Of a stretch of 59,492 nucleotides of DNA, positions 44,951-54,882 are shown piece after piece. Source of the DNA: Magnetococcales bacterium (lineage in GTDB: Bacteria; Pseudomonadota; Magnetococcia; Magnetococcales; JADFYX01); NCBI GenBank assembly GCA_015232405.1, contig JADFZS010000013.1, forward strand, positions 1 through 59,492, given 5' to 3'. The position numbers and the translations under genes are program-made. The notes beneath the pieces were generated by a model. That model searched no databases. It was not told the origin of the DNA and saw only the letters and a program-made list of their open reading frames with translations. Each line of letters opens with the position of its first letter. The stretch's first letter is position 1.

Positions 44951-46285
44951 ATGAAAAAATTTCTCATTGTTGCCCCAGGTTCCTATGATGGACATATTGG
45001 GGGTGGACAAAAGTATGTGCAAGATCTTGCTTTCGAGCTACTATCTAGGGGTAACAGTGTAACTGTAATTGAGGAGTTAAGAGAGAAAAACCAACATTCT
45101 ACCAATCAAACATCAAACCGCACTATATCTGGCGTACATATCATATCGGTTCATTTTCCCCTGGTAGGTGAATCCATTAAAGAGCAAAAAAGCCAAACAG
45201 GCCAGCAACGCAGAGAGTTTTTACAGGATATTATCAAAAAAATCGCACCGGATTATATACATATCAACGGCATGATACCTCCTATGGTTGCCGCATGTAA
45301 TGTATTGAACATTCCCTACCTTGTTGTTTGCCACCACCCTGGAGAGGTATGCCCAAAAGGTGACCTGTTACGCTGGGATAACTCTATTTGCAATGAAAAA
45401 CCCAGCACAAATATATGCCCCAAATGTGTCATCAGATGCCAAAAACGAAACAACCTTGTCGGCACTGTTCTTAGCTATATGCCAATTTTTTTTCATCAAT
45501 TTGTTGGGCAAATATTGATTAAACATAACCCCTTTGGCTATCTAGGCCGGGTATTGATGATTCCCTGGTTCGCCCATTTAAAACTATTGGGTCTTAAAGC
45601 CTATTTAAAAGAGGCAAAAAAAATTGTTGCCCCATCAAACGCAATGGCAAAAGCGTTGATCAATTCTGGTGTCAGCCAAGAACATATAGCAATTGTTAGC
45701 CACGGGATAACACCTCTTTTGCAAAGTGAAATAAAAAATTTAGAAAACCGCCCCTTAAAATTTGCTTATGTAGGTAGAATTGACTATGCCAAAGGGGTGC
45801 ACCTACTCTTAGAAGCAATGGAACTTGCCGACATAAATAAAAGAGCTGAACTTCATATCTATGGGGATACAACTAATAAAAGTGACGAAAAATTTTGGCA
45901 AAAACAGATAAAAAAAGCTAAAAAACCACCATGGCTGCATCTTCATGGAGCTTTCAACCATAGTGATATCAACAAGATATATGCTGGGATAGATGTTTTG
46001 CTCTTACCATCAATATACCTTGAGGTTTTTGGGCTGGTGGTGGCAGAAGCCATGAGTGCTGGAAGGCCAGCTTTAGTGACCGATTGCGGTGGCCCCTCCC
46101 AACAAGTTACCGATGGTGTAGATGGTTGGGTCGTAGATGCCAATGATGTTGGCAAGCTGGCAGAAAAAATTAGATGGCTTAGTAAAAACCCCAGTGTTGT
46201 TTTAGAGGCAGCTAAAAATACCCGGCTAAAAAAAGACCACAAACAATATGTGGATGAAATTGAAAAATTATTGATTTCACTTTAA
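44951..46285 (+). CDS. Family 4 glycosyltransferase
   Basis: GT-B glycosyltransferase of 444 residues. N-terminal GGGQKYVQDLAFELLSRG is the acceptor-side loop, and the C-terminal GRIDYAKGVHLLLEAM plus PSIYLEVFGLVVAEAMSAGRPAL form the nucleotide-sugar EX7E-type motif. A cysteine cluster (VCHHPGEVCPKG, CPKCVIRC) sits in the acceptor domain and may bind metal. It probably adds sugar to surface polysaccharide. Its 3' end overlaps the convergent GT9 gene by 9 bp. Confidence 0.9.
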   Translation: MKKFLIVAPGSYDGHIGGGQKYVQDLAFELLSRGNSVTVIEELREKNQHSTNQTSNRTISGVHIISVHFPLVGESIKEQKSQTGQQRREFLQDIIKKIAPDYIHINGMIPPMVAACNVLNIPYLVVCHHPGEVCPKGDLLRWDNSICNEKPSTNICPKCVIRCQKRNNLVGTVLSYMPIFFHQFVGQILIKHNPFGYLGRVLMIPWFAHLKLLGLKAYLKEAKKIVAPSNAMAKALINSGVSQEHIAIVSHGITPLLQSEIKNLENRPLKFAYVGRIDYAKGVHLLLEAMELADINKRAELHIYGDTTNKSDEKFWQKQIKKAKKPPWLHLHGAFNHSDINKIYAGIDVLLLPSIYLEVFGLVVAEAMSAGRPALVTDCGGPSQQVTDGVDGWVVDANDVGKLAEKIRWLSKNPSVVLEAAKNTRLKKDHKQYVDEIEKLLISL

Positions 46286-47557
46286 ATTTTGATAGTTTAC
46301 CGAAAACATATCTCTTAATATATCTTGCACATAACCGGGTGTAATCCGCTTTAGGTCCGATGGTGACTTAACACTATCCATATAGTTATAGCTGTTATCA
46401 TCAAAACAGAATAGCATCGTGGTATGTTTGGCAATGGGAAAAAACACCGTGGGGCTATGACGAGTGTTGGCAACCGCAATGGTTGGTATATCCAATGAGG
46501 AGGCAGCGTGAAATGGGCCTGTATCGTTGCTGACACAGCCACTACTTAAACGCATCAACTCAACCAGCTCTTGAAATGTCAACTCTCCTGCTAAATTACC
46601 CCCTGCTCCACCACAACCAGAAATCACCCCCTGACATAGTTGTTTTTCTTCACTATTTCCAACAGTCACAACATTTGCCTTTAACTCCTTTGTCAAACCA
46701 ATAGCCACCGCTGCATAATAATCTTCAGGCCAACGACAAGAGAGAAATTTTGACCCAGGAACTAGAATTATCAAAGGTTTGTTTAACTCTTTTTTAAACA
46801 GTTTTGATAGTTTTTCCTCAACCATTTGTTTTGCTTTTTCATCATGTTTAAAAGGGTCTGTATTTTCTAAAGGGGTAATGCCAAGCTGTTGTAAAACTCT
46901 GTTTGCTCTTCGGGGTTCATTCTGGACAAAATGGTGTTGGATGTTATTGAAAATACCCCGGCGATTATAGCTGGATAGATGAAACCCTGTTGCCCATTTA
47001 GCAGCTAACTTTTTTGCCAAAATCATCTCTTTTGCCACACTACCAATCAACCCTCGATTGCCAAAGGGAGATAAATTAACAAACAGATCACATCTGTATT
47101 CGGCTTTAGTGGGAAAATCTATTTTAAAAGCAAAACCGTGACGGCTAACAGGACTTTTGGGCAGTATGATAAATCTATCAATTGGGGTTGTGGAGCTTTG
47201 AAATACCTCTCTCCCTAAATCCGGTGAATATCCATCACAGTTGATCACCACAGTAAACCTGGCATCGGAAAACTGTTTTTTTAGAGCAGCAATTACAGGC
47301 AGTTTTACTATGCTATCTCCCATGGTTCCAACAGTATAGATCGTTAAATGTTTGATATCTTTGTTAGTTGGTTGCGAGCTTGAAAAAAGCAACTTGGTTA
47401 AAGCTTTTAATATTGTGTTTATAAAATAGAGCCAAATAACTATTAACATCTTGGCAACCCGCACCGTTACCCCGAGCCTCTCAGAGCTGCGCTCAACAGC
47501 TACGACCTCTGCAAAATTGTTACAGCTGAAAATCTGGCTCTTTTTATTGCGGTCCAA
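46277..47557 (-). CDS. Family 9 glycosyltransferase (heptosyltransferase-like)
   Basis: 426-residue GT-B enzyme of the ADP-heptose transferase family. Motifs include GTMGDSIVKLPVIAALKK, VLVPGSKF-type ILVPGSKFLSCRWPEDYYA, and VSNDTGPFHAASSLDIPTIAV. Such enzymes build lipopolysaccharide core. A hydrophobic stretch (about residues 36-57) precedes the fold, possibly a membrane association. TTG start with AAGGAA upstream. It follows the gene at 48929 by 22 bp, in the same minus-strand operon. Confidence 0.86.
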   Translation of the reverse strand: MDRNKKSQIFSCNNFAEVVAVERSSERLGVTVRVAKMLIVIWLYFINTILKALTKLLFSSSQPTNKDIKHLTIYTVGTMGDSIVKLPVIAALKKQFSDARFTVVINCDGYSPDLGREVFQSSTTPIDRFIILPKSPVSRHGFAFKIDFPTKAEYRCDLFVNLSPFGNRGLIGSVAKEMILAKKLAAKWATGFHLSSYNRRGIFNNIQHHFVQNEPRRANRVLQQLGITPLENTDPFKHDEKAKQMVEEKLSKLFKKELNKPLIILVPGSKFLSCRWPEDYYAAVAIGLTKELKANVVTVGNSEEKQLCQGVISGCGGAGGNLAGELTFQELVELMRLSSGCVSNDTGPFHAASSLDIPTIAVANTRHSPTVFFPIAKHTTMLFCFDDNSYNYMDSVKSPSDLKRITPGYVQDILRDMFSVNYQNLK

Positions 47558-47579
47558 ATGAATAGTTCCTTAAATGTGA

Positions 47580-48929
47580 TCAATTTGTTTTTTCTGTATC
47601 AAGCTTGGCAAACTGCTGTTTATGTATAATATTTTGCAATTCAGTCATATTTTCAGGCCAAGTAAGAAAATTATCTTGTAGGGGATAAACAATGTCATCT
47701 AGATACCGTTTTGCGGAACCTGATTGCAAAACAACGGGAATGATACCATGTTCATGAGCATCATTGAGGGTAGTTGAAAACCAGGCAACCACAAACAGTG
47801 GTCGGTAAAAAATAAATGACTCCTCTAAAGTTCTATCAGGTGAATCAAATACTTGGGTGGGAAGGTGCTGTTCCCAAAAGTCATCTAGCTCTCTTGGATG
47901 TTTGCGCAAGATAAACTGCAACCCTTGCTCGTGACACCAAGATATCAGTTTTCTTAGAATTTTTAGATTAGTAGCCTCTTTATAGTCATCATATGGTGAT
48001 GATGTGAATAGTACTGATGGACGTAGATTTGCTATTCTGTTTTTTGCAGGGTATACAGAAATGTTTGAACTTTTGCTGACTAAATCCAGATATATTTTAT
48101 CATAATTGTTTAAGGCAACAACCCTATCAAATGAGAGTTGCAGAACATTTATAAGAAGACTTCCATGTTGCAGATAAATGGTGGGAACTGCTAGGGATGA
48201 GCTGTAAAATCCATGTGCTATCTCTGCCGAGGTGAGGAAACACACCTCTTCTACTTTATGGTTTTTTGCAAAGTTTTGCCACCATGCCTGAAAACAGGCA
48301 AGTTTGGCCATATGTCGTTTTGCTTCTATGTACAAACAGACCCTTTGATTGTTGGTTAACCATTTAAAATCGTTACCATTGCACAACTTAAACACCCCAA
48401 TAGTATAGCTCCACAACAGCTTTATCACCAGCTGCCTTGTTGGTAATCTTGATATGTTATTGAAACTTATAGGGTCGGTTGTGTTTATTACTTTTACAGG
48501 TAGTGTTGGTTGTAAGCTGGTGTAATATTTCAACAAACTATCTTCTGCTCCTGAATTGTGGGCGACAAAAATTCTAAATGGCTTACCATCCTCTTTAATC
48601 ACCCCACCCTGCCTGCCGATTGCCAACCATTTAAAAGCGGCAGGTATTGTCATTAAAAATAGTATCAACTGCATAACACCTGGTATTTTAAAGAGAATAG
48701 GGCTTAAAAAGTTAAAAACCCGTCCAACCAGAGCATAATTAGTCTGTTTTTGCTTGGAGGATAGTACAGATACAATGGTACTGTTGCTGAGTAACCATGT
48801 TGGAAAAGCTGGGTTTGCGGACAACTCCTTTATTAATTTAACACTAGGATGTTCTAAAATCTTCTTGATAAACTCTTTTTCAGCTAACATGTGCCAAGAG
48901 TTCCCGGTGATTTGTCTGTTACGCGACAA
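47580..48929 (-). CDS. Putative GT-B-fold glycosyltransferase / capsule-type protein
   Basis: 449-residue protein, weakly recognised. Its second half looks like CDP-glycerol or sialyltransferase-like GT-B folds: YLQHGSLLINVLQLSFDRVVALN, LQFILRKHPRELDDFWEQ, and FVVAWFSTTLNDAHEHGIIPVVLQ (quoted in part: ILRKHPRELDDFWE, STTLNDAHEHGIIPVVLQ). A short hydrophobic stretch occurs at about 130-150. Probably in surface polysaccharide export or assembly. The frame begins with TTG at 48929, but ATG at 48890 is equally plausible. Partner of the GT9 gene. Confidence 0.7.
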   Translation of the reverse strand: MSRNRQITGNSWHMLAEKEFIKKILEHPSVKLIKELSANPAFPTWLLSNSTIVSVLSSKQKQTNYALVGRVFNFLSPILFKIPGVMQLILFLMTIPAAFKWLAIGRQGGVIKEDGKPFRIFVAHNSGAEDSLLKYYTSLQPTLPVKVINTTDPISFNNISRLPTRQLVIKLLWSYTIGVFKLCNGNDFKWLTNNQRVCLYIEAKRHMAKLACFQAWWQNFAKNHKVEEVCFLTSAEIAHGFYSSSLAVPTIYLQHGSLLINVLQLSFDRVVALNNYDKIYLDLVSKSSNISVYPAKNRIANLRPSVLFTSSPYDDYKEATNLKILRKLISWCHEQGLQFILRKHPRELDDFWEQHLPTQVFDSPDRTLEESFIFYRPLFVVAWFSTTLNDAHEHGIIPVVLQSGSAKRYLDDIVYPLQDNFLTWPENMTELQNIIHKQQFAKLDTEKTN

Positions 48930-49064
48930 ATAATTGTTGTTAAAAGACAGGTTAACTTAAAAAATCCGCAAAAAAACCCGAGCAAACAATGCCCTGTTTT
49001 GTGGTATTTGGATGTAACTCTAACATAAAAAAAGATATAATTGGTTTTTCAGGGAAAATAAACT

Positions 49065-50876
49065 ATGAATCTCAAAAGCTTTGTTTCAGATATTTTTCAT
49101 AAATATCCCAAGCTTTTCATAGTTAACTTGCTTCTTGCTATTCTGGCGGCATTAGCCGACATCATGTCCATTGTTTTTCTGGCTCCCATAGTGGAAATAC
49201 TGGCCTACGGTAGTTTTCAAACCAGTGGTGCTCTTACCCAAAAGCTATCACAACTCATGGCTACAGTAGGTCTAGAAGTCAATGCCACATCCCTGCTTGG
49301 GATTTTTCTGATTTTTAGTTTTTTGCGTGCCGGTTTTCAAATATGGACGGTTAACACAATTTTAAAAACCAAATACGCCTTTATGACCGACCTGATTGTC
49401 GGCTCCTTCAAAGATTTTTTCAACTCCCGTTGGGCATTTTTTAGCAGTCAATCCCAAGGGACAATTATAAACACCCTAACACGGGAGTTGAATATGGTTG
49501 GAGACTCCTTTGGTAACATGGCAAGGCTGTTTTCATCATTTATTCATGCAGTTGTATATGCTGCAATACCATTTTATATATCCTGGAAAATAACCTTGAT
49601 ATGTATTGCAGCAATTACCGTTGTGCTGCTGCCTTTTTTGTGGATGGGAAAGCTCAACCGTCGCTTGGGCCAAAGAAACACTGAGAGTGCCAACAAGATA
49701 AGTGCTGTTATCCAAGAGAACCTTACCTTAGCCAAGGTTATACTTGGGTTTAACAAACAAACCGATACAATTTTGGCAATGGAGGAGAGTTATAAATCCT
49801 ACAGTAAATCGACGATATTCTCTTTGACAATTGCCAACAGTATTCCCCTACTCTACTATCCATTTGGCTTGGTTGTGCTCTGTCTTGCTCTCTTTTCGGC
49901 TCAAGAAATCAATGTGCAACTGGTTGATACGGTGGTACTTATTTATGCCCTTTTTCGGGTGATACCATCCATGGGTTCCATGGCACATCTAAAGGCCTCG
50001 TTAGATAATTTTTTTCCCAGCTATTTACAGATATTAGAATTGCAAAATAGAGCCATAGCAATGGTGCAGCCTTCTGGGGAGAGACAATTTACAACATTGC
50101 AAAAAAACATTGTTTTTAAAGATGTATCCTTCTCTTATCCAAATGGCCCCATGGTTCTAAAGAATCTTGATTTTAATATATCAAAGGGCAGCTTTGTTGC
50201 TTTTGTTGGAAAATCAGGGGTGGGAAAATCTTCGTTGTTGGATCTTATAATGCACCTAAACAGTGTTGATTCAGGCCATATCCTCATTGATGATACAGAT
50301 TTAACCAAGATTGACACCTCTTCATACAGAAAGAGTATCAGCTATGTATCACAGGAAAATTTACTGTTTAACACAACAGTAAAAGCCAACCTTATTTGGG
50401 CCTGTCCAAAAGCAACTAAAGAGGAGGTTTTGCTCGCCTGTAAAAAAGCCCACGCCCATGAATTTATTGTAAAACTAGAAAATGGTTATGACACACTGGT
50501 CGGTGACCGGGGGGTCAGGCTATCTGGGGGGCAAATCCAGCGACTGGCTCTAGCTAGAGCACTCCTAGCCAAGCCGGATATTCTACTTCTAGATGAAGCG
50601 ACAAATTCACTAGACACCCAGTCTGAAAGGTTGATCCAAGAGAGCTTGGAGGCTGTATATGGTCAAACAACAATTATCGTTGTGACCCATCGGATTTCCA
50701 CAATAATTAATGCCGATGTGATATTTGTGCTGCAAGAAGGAGAGCTAGTCCAGCAAGGTAACTACCAAGAGCTAAAAAACAGACCAGGACCATTTCATGA
50801 TATGTTGCAACTTCAGGATCTCAAAAGAGATGAAGACCAGGACAGTAAAGTAGCAAAGAAATGGACAAGTTTGTGA
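49065..50876 (+). CDS. ABC transporter, fused permease-ATPase (MsbA-like)
   Basis: 603-residue half-transporter. Six hydrophobic helices (residues 15-310) are followed by an ATPase domain with Walker A GKSGVGKSSL (about residues 382-391), signature LSGGQ (486-490), and Walker B plus D-loop LLLDEATNSLD. Half-transporters of this layout move lipids, lipid-linked sugars or peptides. It stands first in a plus-strand cluster and overlaps the next gene by 16 bp, so it is probably tied to export of the glycan made by the neighbours. Confidence 0.92.
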   Translation: MNLKSFVSDIFHKYPKLFIVNLLLAILAALADIMSIVFLAPIVEILAYGSFQTSGALTQKLSQLMATVGLEVNATSLLGIFLIFSFLRAGFQIWTVNTILKTKYAFMTDLIVGSFKDFFNSRWAFFSSQSQGTIINTLTRELNMVGDSFGNMARLFSSFIHAVVYAAIPFYISWKITLICIAAITVVLLPFLWMGKLNRRLGQRNTESANKISAVIQENLTLAKVILGFNKQTDTILAMEESYKSYSKSTIFSLTIANSIPLLYYPFGLVVLCLALFSAQEINVQLVDTVVLIYALFRVIPSMGSMAHLKASLDNFFPSYLQILELQNRAIAMVQPSGERQFTTLQKNIVFKDVSFSYPNGPMVLKNLDFNISKGSFVAFVGKSGVGKSSLLDLIMHLNSVDSGHILIDDTDLTKIDTSSYRKSISYVSQENLLFNTTVKANLIWACPKATKEEVLLACKKAHAHEFIVKLENGYDTLVGDRGVRLSGGQIQRLALARALLAKPDILLLDEATNSLDTQSERLIQESLEAVYGQTTIIVVTHRISTIINADVIFVLQEGELVQQGNYQELKNRPGPFHDMLQLQDLKRDEDQDSKVAKKWTSL

Positions 50877-51847
50877 ACAATCTTCTTGGTAAGATAAGAG
50901 AAAAAGGGATAACGGGGATAGTGTTGGCTCTCTATTACCGTAGATTTCTACCGATATATTTTCTAACGGGCTTTTTTTTAATCACTCTATTTTTACTATT
51001 AAGACCTTTTATCCAAATAAAAATAGGTAGGCTATTTGAACAACGAATAGGACATCTTGCAATAGAGCCAGAGATATTTCTCCGCCAGCTAAAGTTGGGT
51101 AGCATATCTAACAAACCATTTTATATGTTCTTGTGTGATCCAAAAAAGGTGGCTAATAGACAAATATACCGAATGTTAAAGGGCAAACTGCGTATTATTG
51201 AAAGTCAGTTTTTATTATCAGTATACCAAACAGTTCTACCAATTCTTAAAACAATCCCACTTTTTCAACCCCTCTCCCATAGTATAGAAAACTGTCTGGA
51301 GTTCGCCAAAGCCTCCCCTGTATTAAAATTCAACAAACTAGAAGAGTTACAAGGTGATGAGATGTTGTCACGTCTTGGTTTTGTTAAAGGAGAGGATTGG
51401 TTTGTCTGTATTTTTGCTAGAGACAGTGCCTATTTAAACAAAACCATCCCTAATGGAGACTGGAGATATCACAATATCAGGAATATAGATATTGATAAAT
51501 TTAATGAAGCAACACAATTTCTTCTCGATCAAGGTGCATGGGTATTTCGCATAGGTAGTGTTGTCGAAAAACCGATGAAAATATCCCACCCACGGCTCAT
51601 AGATTATCCATATTCAGATATCTGTTGTGACTTTATGGATGTCTATCTTGTTGCCAAGGCAAAATTTATTTTAGGCACCTCCTCCGGCATCACCAATACA
51701 GCCTGGGTATTTAATGTGCCAACCATGATGATCGGTACAGTTCATTTTTTGGACATACCCTTGGGGAAAAATTCATTTTTTATACCAAAAAAGATAAAAG
51801 ATTTACTGTCAGATAGTTATCTTAGTTTTTTTGTTGCTCTAAGATAA
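50861..51847 (+). CDS. TIGR04372-family glycosyltransferase, N-terminal part (interrupted by stop)
   Basis: 328 residues with one N-terminal membrane helix (about 31-50) and the TIGR04372 core (VCIFARDSAYL, IRNIDIDKFNEATQFLLDQGAWVFRIGS, FILGTSSGITNTAWVFNVPTMMIG; quoted in part: GTSSGITNTAWVF). The frame stops at TAA 51845-51847 where the family normally continues. The in-frame remainder lies at 51848-52111. It overlaps the ABC transporter gene by 16 bp at its start. Confidence 0.75.
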   Translation: MDKFVNNLLGKIREKGITGIVLALYYRRFLPIYFLTGFFLITLFLLLRPFIQIKIGRLFEQRIGHLAIEPEIFLRQLKLGSISNKPFYMFLCDPKKVANRQIYRMLKGKLRIIESQFLLSVYQTVLPILKTIPLFQPLSHSIENCLEFAKASPVLKFNKLEELQGDEMLSRLGFVKGEDWFVCIFARDSAYLNKTIPNGDWRYHNIRNIDIDKFNEATQFLLDQGAWVFRIGSVVEKPMKISHPRLIDYPYSDICCDFMDVYLVAKAKFILGTSSGITNTAWVFNVPTMMIGTVHFLDIPLGKNSFFIPKKIKDLLSDSYLSFFVALR

Positions 51848-52111
51848 GGTCTGGGCAGAAACTACTCACTATCTGAGATGGACAAACTTACTTGTTATGA
51901 GTATGAAGAGCCACCCCCAAGCGAGATTCTTGCAGCCACAAAAGAGATGCTGGATCGTTTAAATCACAACTGGGTTGATAAAGATGATCATTATCAATTG
52001 CTTATAAAATATTTTCAGCACTATCACAATATAGATTACAAAACCCAAGGGTGGGTTAACGGTTTGGCTGGCAGCTGGTTTAAAAAGAACCAAAAGCTCT
52101 ACTTTCCATAA
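51848..52111 (+). pseudogene. C-terminal remainder of the TIGR04372 gene, same frame
   Basis: Continues without a frame change past TAA 51845-51847. The reading GLGRNYSLSEMDKLTCYEYE, then PPPSEILAATKEMLDRL, matches the family C-terminus (EEI...EM..RL). A 77-residue frame could start at ATG 51878, but without a ribosome-binding site of note. It is more probably the tail of one broken gene. Confidence 0.7.
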
Positions 52112-52122
52112 TTATGGTTGGT

Positions 52123-52965
52123 CTATTTTTCCTGCTCTTTCAACAACTTTTGCAGTTTTAGAAGATCCTGCCAACCAGCACTTTTTTTACTTGGTGTTCG
52201 TAGATAATATGCAGGGTGAAAACTGGCAATTACCGGTATACCACGCCATGAAAAAGAGCTTTTACGGGCCTTGCCAACCGGGCCGTCATACCCCAAAAGA
52301 CAGAGCAGAGCAAATTTACCCAAACAAAAAATTGCTTTAGGACGGATAATCTGTAACTGGTCAATGAGATAGTTCTGGCAGAGAGCAACCTCAGCTGGTA
52401 GTGGATTGCGGTTTCCTGGTGGTCGGCATTTCACAACGTTTGCTATGTATATATCCTGCCTGGAAAAACCAATTGCATGAAACATTTTATCTAGCAGTTT
52501 GCCAGAATCACCAACAAAAGGCTCACCTAGACGATCCTCTTCTGCCCCTGGCCCCTCACCGACAAATACTACGGGAGCAGTGGGACTACCAACCCCAAAA
52601 ACCGCCTGCTTTCTGGTTAAATGCAGTTCGCAACGTGTACAGCTGGCAGTAATAGCTTGTAATTTTTCAAGTTGTTGGGGTCTATCTTTATGTTCAACAA
52701 AAGGTATAAGTGGCTCTTCAGCAGAGGATTTGAGAACACTGACTGGTTTTGCTGTTGGTGCTGATTTTGTGGTTTTTTTCTGTTTGCCAGGAGTGCTTGT
52801 TGGTATAGATTCCCTGGTGTTTCTGACAGTAGGAAGAGCTCCCCCACTTCTGGCAGAAATGGTAACTGGCAGGCCGGAATACTCCAAGCTATCGCCGGAT
52901 AGAACATCTATCCCACTTAGCTGCCAATACTCTAAAGTAGCCACCAACTCGTCGCTATTTATCAC
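52123..52965 (-). CDS. Family 4 uracil-DNA glycosylase (Fe-S)
   Basis: 280-residue enzyme that removes uracil from DNA. Fe-S ligands C109, C112, C180 and C196. Catalytic and binding motifs [29 protein letters not shown], and the late SFHPAYYLR. The first 95 residues are a variable basic Ser/Thr-rich leader. GTG start with AGAGGTAA upstream. It is convergent with the TIGR04372 remnant, 11 bp apart. Confidence 0.92.
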   Translation of the reverse strand: MINSDELVATLEYWQLSGIDVLSGDSLEYSGLPVTISARSGGALPTVRNTRESIPTSTPGKQKKTTKSAPTAKPVSVLKSSAEEPLIPFVEHKDRPQQLEKLQAITASCTRCELHLTRKQAVFGVGSPTAPVVFVGEGPGAEEDRLGEPFVGDSGKLLDKMFHAIGFSRQDIYIANVVKCRPPGNRNPLPAEVALCQNYLIDQLQIIRPKAIFCLGKFALLCLLGYDGPVGKARKSSFSWRGIPVIASFHPAYYLRTPSKKSAGWQDLLKLQKLLKEQEK

Positions 52966-53067
52966 TTATTACCTCTACCTGTTATAAATTACCCACGAAT
53001 CATCATTGATATAACAACAATAGCACATTAATTTAGTGAACCAACCATCTATTTGAAGGATGCCAAT

Positions 53068-53418
53068 ATGACTACAGATTGTCTATTTTGTAAAATTGTC
53101 GCAAAAAATATCCCATCTACAATTATTTATGAAGATGAGCATGTTTTTGCTTTTGAGGATATTGCTCCCCAAGCTCCGGTTCATGTTCTTGTTATTCCCA
53201 AAAAACATATAGCTTCTCTGGATTTGGTAAAGGAGGAGGATCGGGAAACCATGGGAGTTGTCATGGAGAGAACAGCCCATATAGCACGAATGCTTAAAGT
53301 TAATGAAAAAGGCTACCGAACCATAATCAATACCAATGGTGATGGTGGTCAGGTGGTTTACCATATACATGTCCATATTTTAGGTGGAAAACCCATTGGA
53401 GCAATGGTCTCTAGGTGA
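53068..53418 (+). CDS. HIT-family (HINT-like) nucleotide hydrolase
   Basis: 116-residue HIT protein with the histidine triad H99-I-H101-V-H103 in YHIHVHILGG and the opening CLFCKIVAKNIPS zinc-like cysteine pair. Bacterial HINT proteins hydrolyse nucleoside phosphoramidates. ATG at 53068 was chosen over the in-frame TTG at 53053 because AAGGAT lies before it. It stands alone before the RelA-like gene. Confidence 0.92.
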   Translation: MTTDCLFCKIVAKNIPSTIIYEDEHVFAFEDIAPQAPVHVLVIPKKHIASLDLVKEEDRETMGVVMERTAHIARMLKVNEKGYRTIINTNGDGGQVVYHIHVHILGGKPIGAMVSR

Positions 53419-53467
53419 CATAGAGGTATTTTTTCTGTAGGCTTATACCTAGTAAATTTGTCAATGA

Positions 53468-54724
53468 GTGTCTCAAGTGAAAAAACGGGGGGTTGCTAAT
53501 ACCGTGGATAAAGAAGATCAAGATATAGCTGCCAATATTTTGGATCAATATGACCAAAATTTAAAGCTTTTCACTGACCTGAAAAATCGTGAAATGGGTC
53601 TGCTCACAAAGCTGATAAAAAGTAGTGGTATAGAAATACACGGCATCAAAGGAGAAGTTAAAAGGCGAGACAAAATACTCTCACCTTATTTAGCAATAGA
53701 TCAACAGCCCCAAGATCTTAAAAAAATAGATGACTTAATTAAAATCCGCATTATAGTTTTTTTTGAAGATGATGTTGAAAAAGTATCCCATATAGTCAAG
53801 ACGCAGTTTAATATCATACAGACCCATCTGATTGATCAACGTTCGGTCATGGATCCTGACCAGTTTGGATATGCAGCTCGACACTATCAGACAGAACCAC
53901 TTGATAGACGCAGCAAACAGGTTGAATATCAACGGTTTAGGGGTATGCAAACACAGATTCAAGTTTTGTCCATGTTGCAGTATGCTTGGAGTGAAATCAA
54001 CAATCATCTTGATAACCCCAACAAAAACATACTACCAATTAGAAGAAGACGGGCCTTTACCCGTCTGGCCTGTTTTTTAGAGTTGGCAGATGAGCAGCTT
54101 AACGACATAAAAAGCTTCATTAAACCAGACCGAAATGATGTACAAAATAACAGTTCCAAGGCGGATGGCCAGCAACGCCGCTCTACTAAGCCTACAGTAA
54201 ATAAATCTCAAAATAGCGTTACAAAAGTTGATGAGCAAAATCAACAAAAATCACAAAACCAAGCAATAAAACTGGAAAAAGAGCCAACCATAAAAATACC
54301 TTTGAACCGGGATGAGCTGGCAAATTTTGTCGTAACCAACCCGGTCATCAACTCCATGGATCGTCATTTACAAAAAATCTATAATACAAAACTGCAATAT
54401 CAAGATTTGGTTGTTGATCGACTGTTGGAGAGCATTATCTTTTTCCACTTTACCTCAACAGACCAATTGGAGTTAAAGCTACAAAAACATAAAGGTATTT
54501 CTTTAAAGTTGGCAACCCATATTTTTGGTAACCCAGAAGAAGAACATTATGAGTTTCTTCCAGTAGGTATATCTCTTTCTCTGCTATTTTTTGCCTTGGT
54601 TGCCAGCACTGGTAAGGCGGATCAGATAACCCAATACACACAATCTTACTCTTTTCTTAATGATGAGGCTAATATCGAGGTTCAAAATAACCTGTTGTCC
54701 TGGTATAAACAGGCGATGGGTTAA
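53468..54724 (+). CDS. RelA/SpoT-domain protein with degenerate catalytic motifs
   Basis: 418-residue protein. Residues about 60-215 follow the RelA/SpoT nucleotidyltransferase fold: RRDKILSPYL, IDDLIKIRIIVFFEDD, DQFGYAARHYQTE, QTQIQVLSMLQYAWSEINNHLD, RAFTRLACFLELADEQL. The canonical EIQVRT motif reads Q163-I-Q-V-L, so the catalytic glutamate is Gln, and the G of DLIGIRI is Lys. The C-terminal 200 residues, after an Asn/Gln/Ser-rich linker, are unrecognised. It may have lost (p)ppGpp synthesis. GTG start at 53468 with no clear ribosome-binding site. It precedes dnaG. Confidence 0.8.
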   Translation: MSQVKKRGVANTVDKEDQDIAANILDQYDQNLKLFTDLKNREMGLLTKLIKSSGIEIHGIKGEVKRRDKILSPYLAIDQQPQDLKKIDDLIKIRIIVFFEDDVEKVSHIVKTQFNIIQTHLIDQRSVMDPDQFGYAARHYQTEPLDRRSKQVEYQRFRGMQTQIQVLSMLQYAWSEINNHLDNPNKNILPIRRRRAFTRLACFLELADEQLNDIKSFIKPDRNDVQNNSSKADGQQRRSTKPTVNKSQNSVTKVDEQNQQKSQNQAIKLEKEPTIKIPLNRDELANFVVTNPVINSMDRHLQKIYNTKLQYQDLVVDRLLESIIFFHFTSTDQLELKLQKHKGISLKLATHIFGNPEEEHYEFLPVGISLSLLFFALVASTGKADQITQYTQSYSFLNDEANIEVQNNLLSWYKQAMG

Positions 54725-54882
54725 AATTGTTATCAACTACGGCTAAAACTTGACAAACAACAAAGCCCGAACTAACCTGTTAAACTTTTTAAGAACTAGC
54801 CAGGCTGGTTGTGGATCTGCTTTTTTGCAAATCCTCAACATCTGTGCACCGTTAACCGTTATTCCTTTAATTTCTGGTGTAA

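Noticed and set aside
50861..52111. Frameshift at the T-run near 51827-51833 in the TIGR04372 gene
   Set aside because: The part after the stop is in the same frame as the part before it, so a single in-frame stop rather than a shift explains the break.
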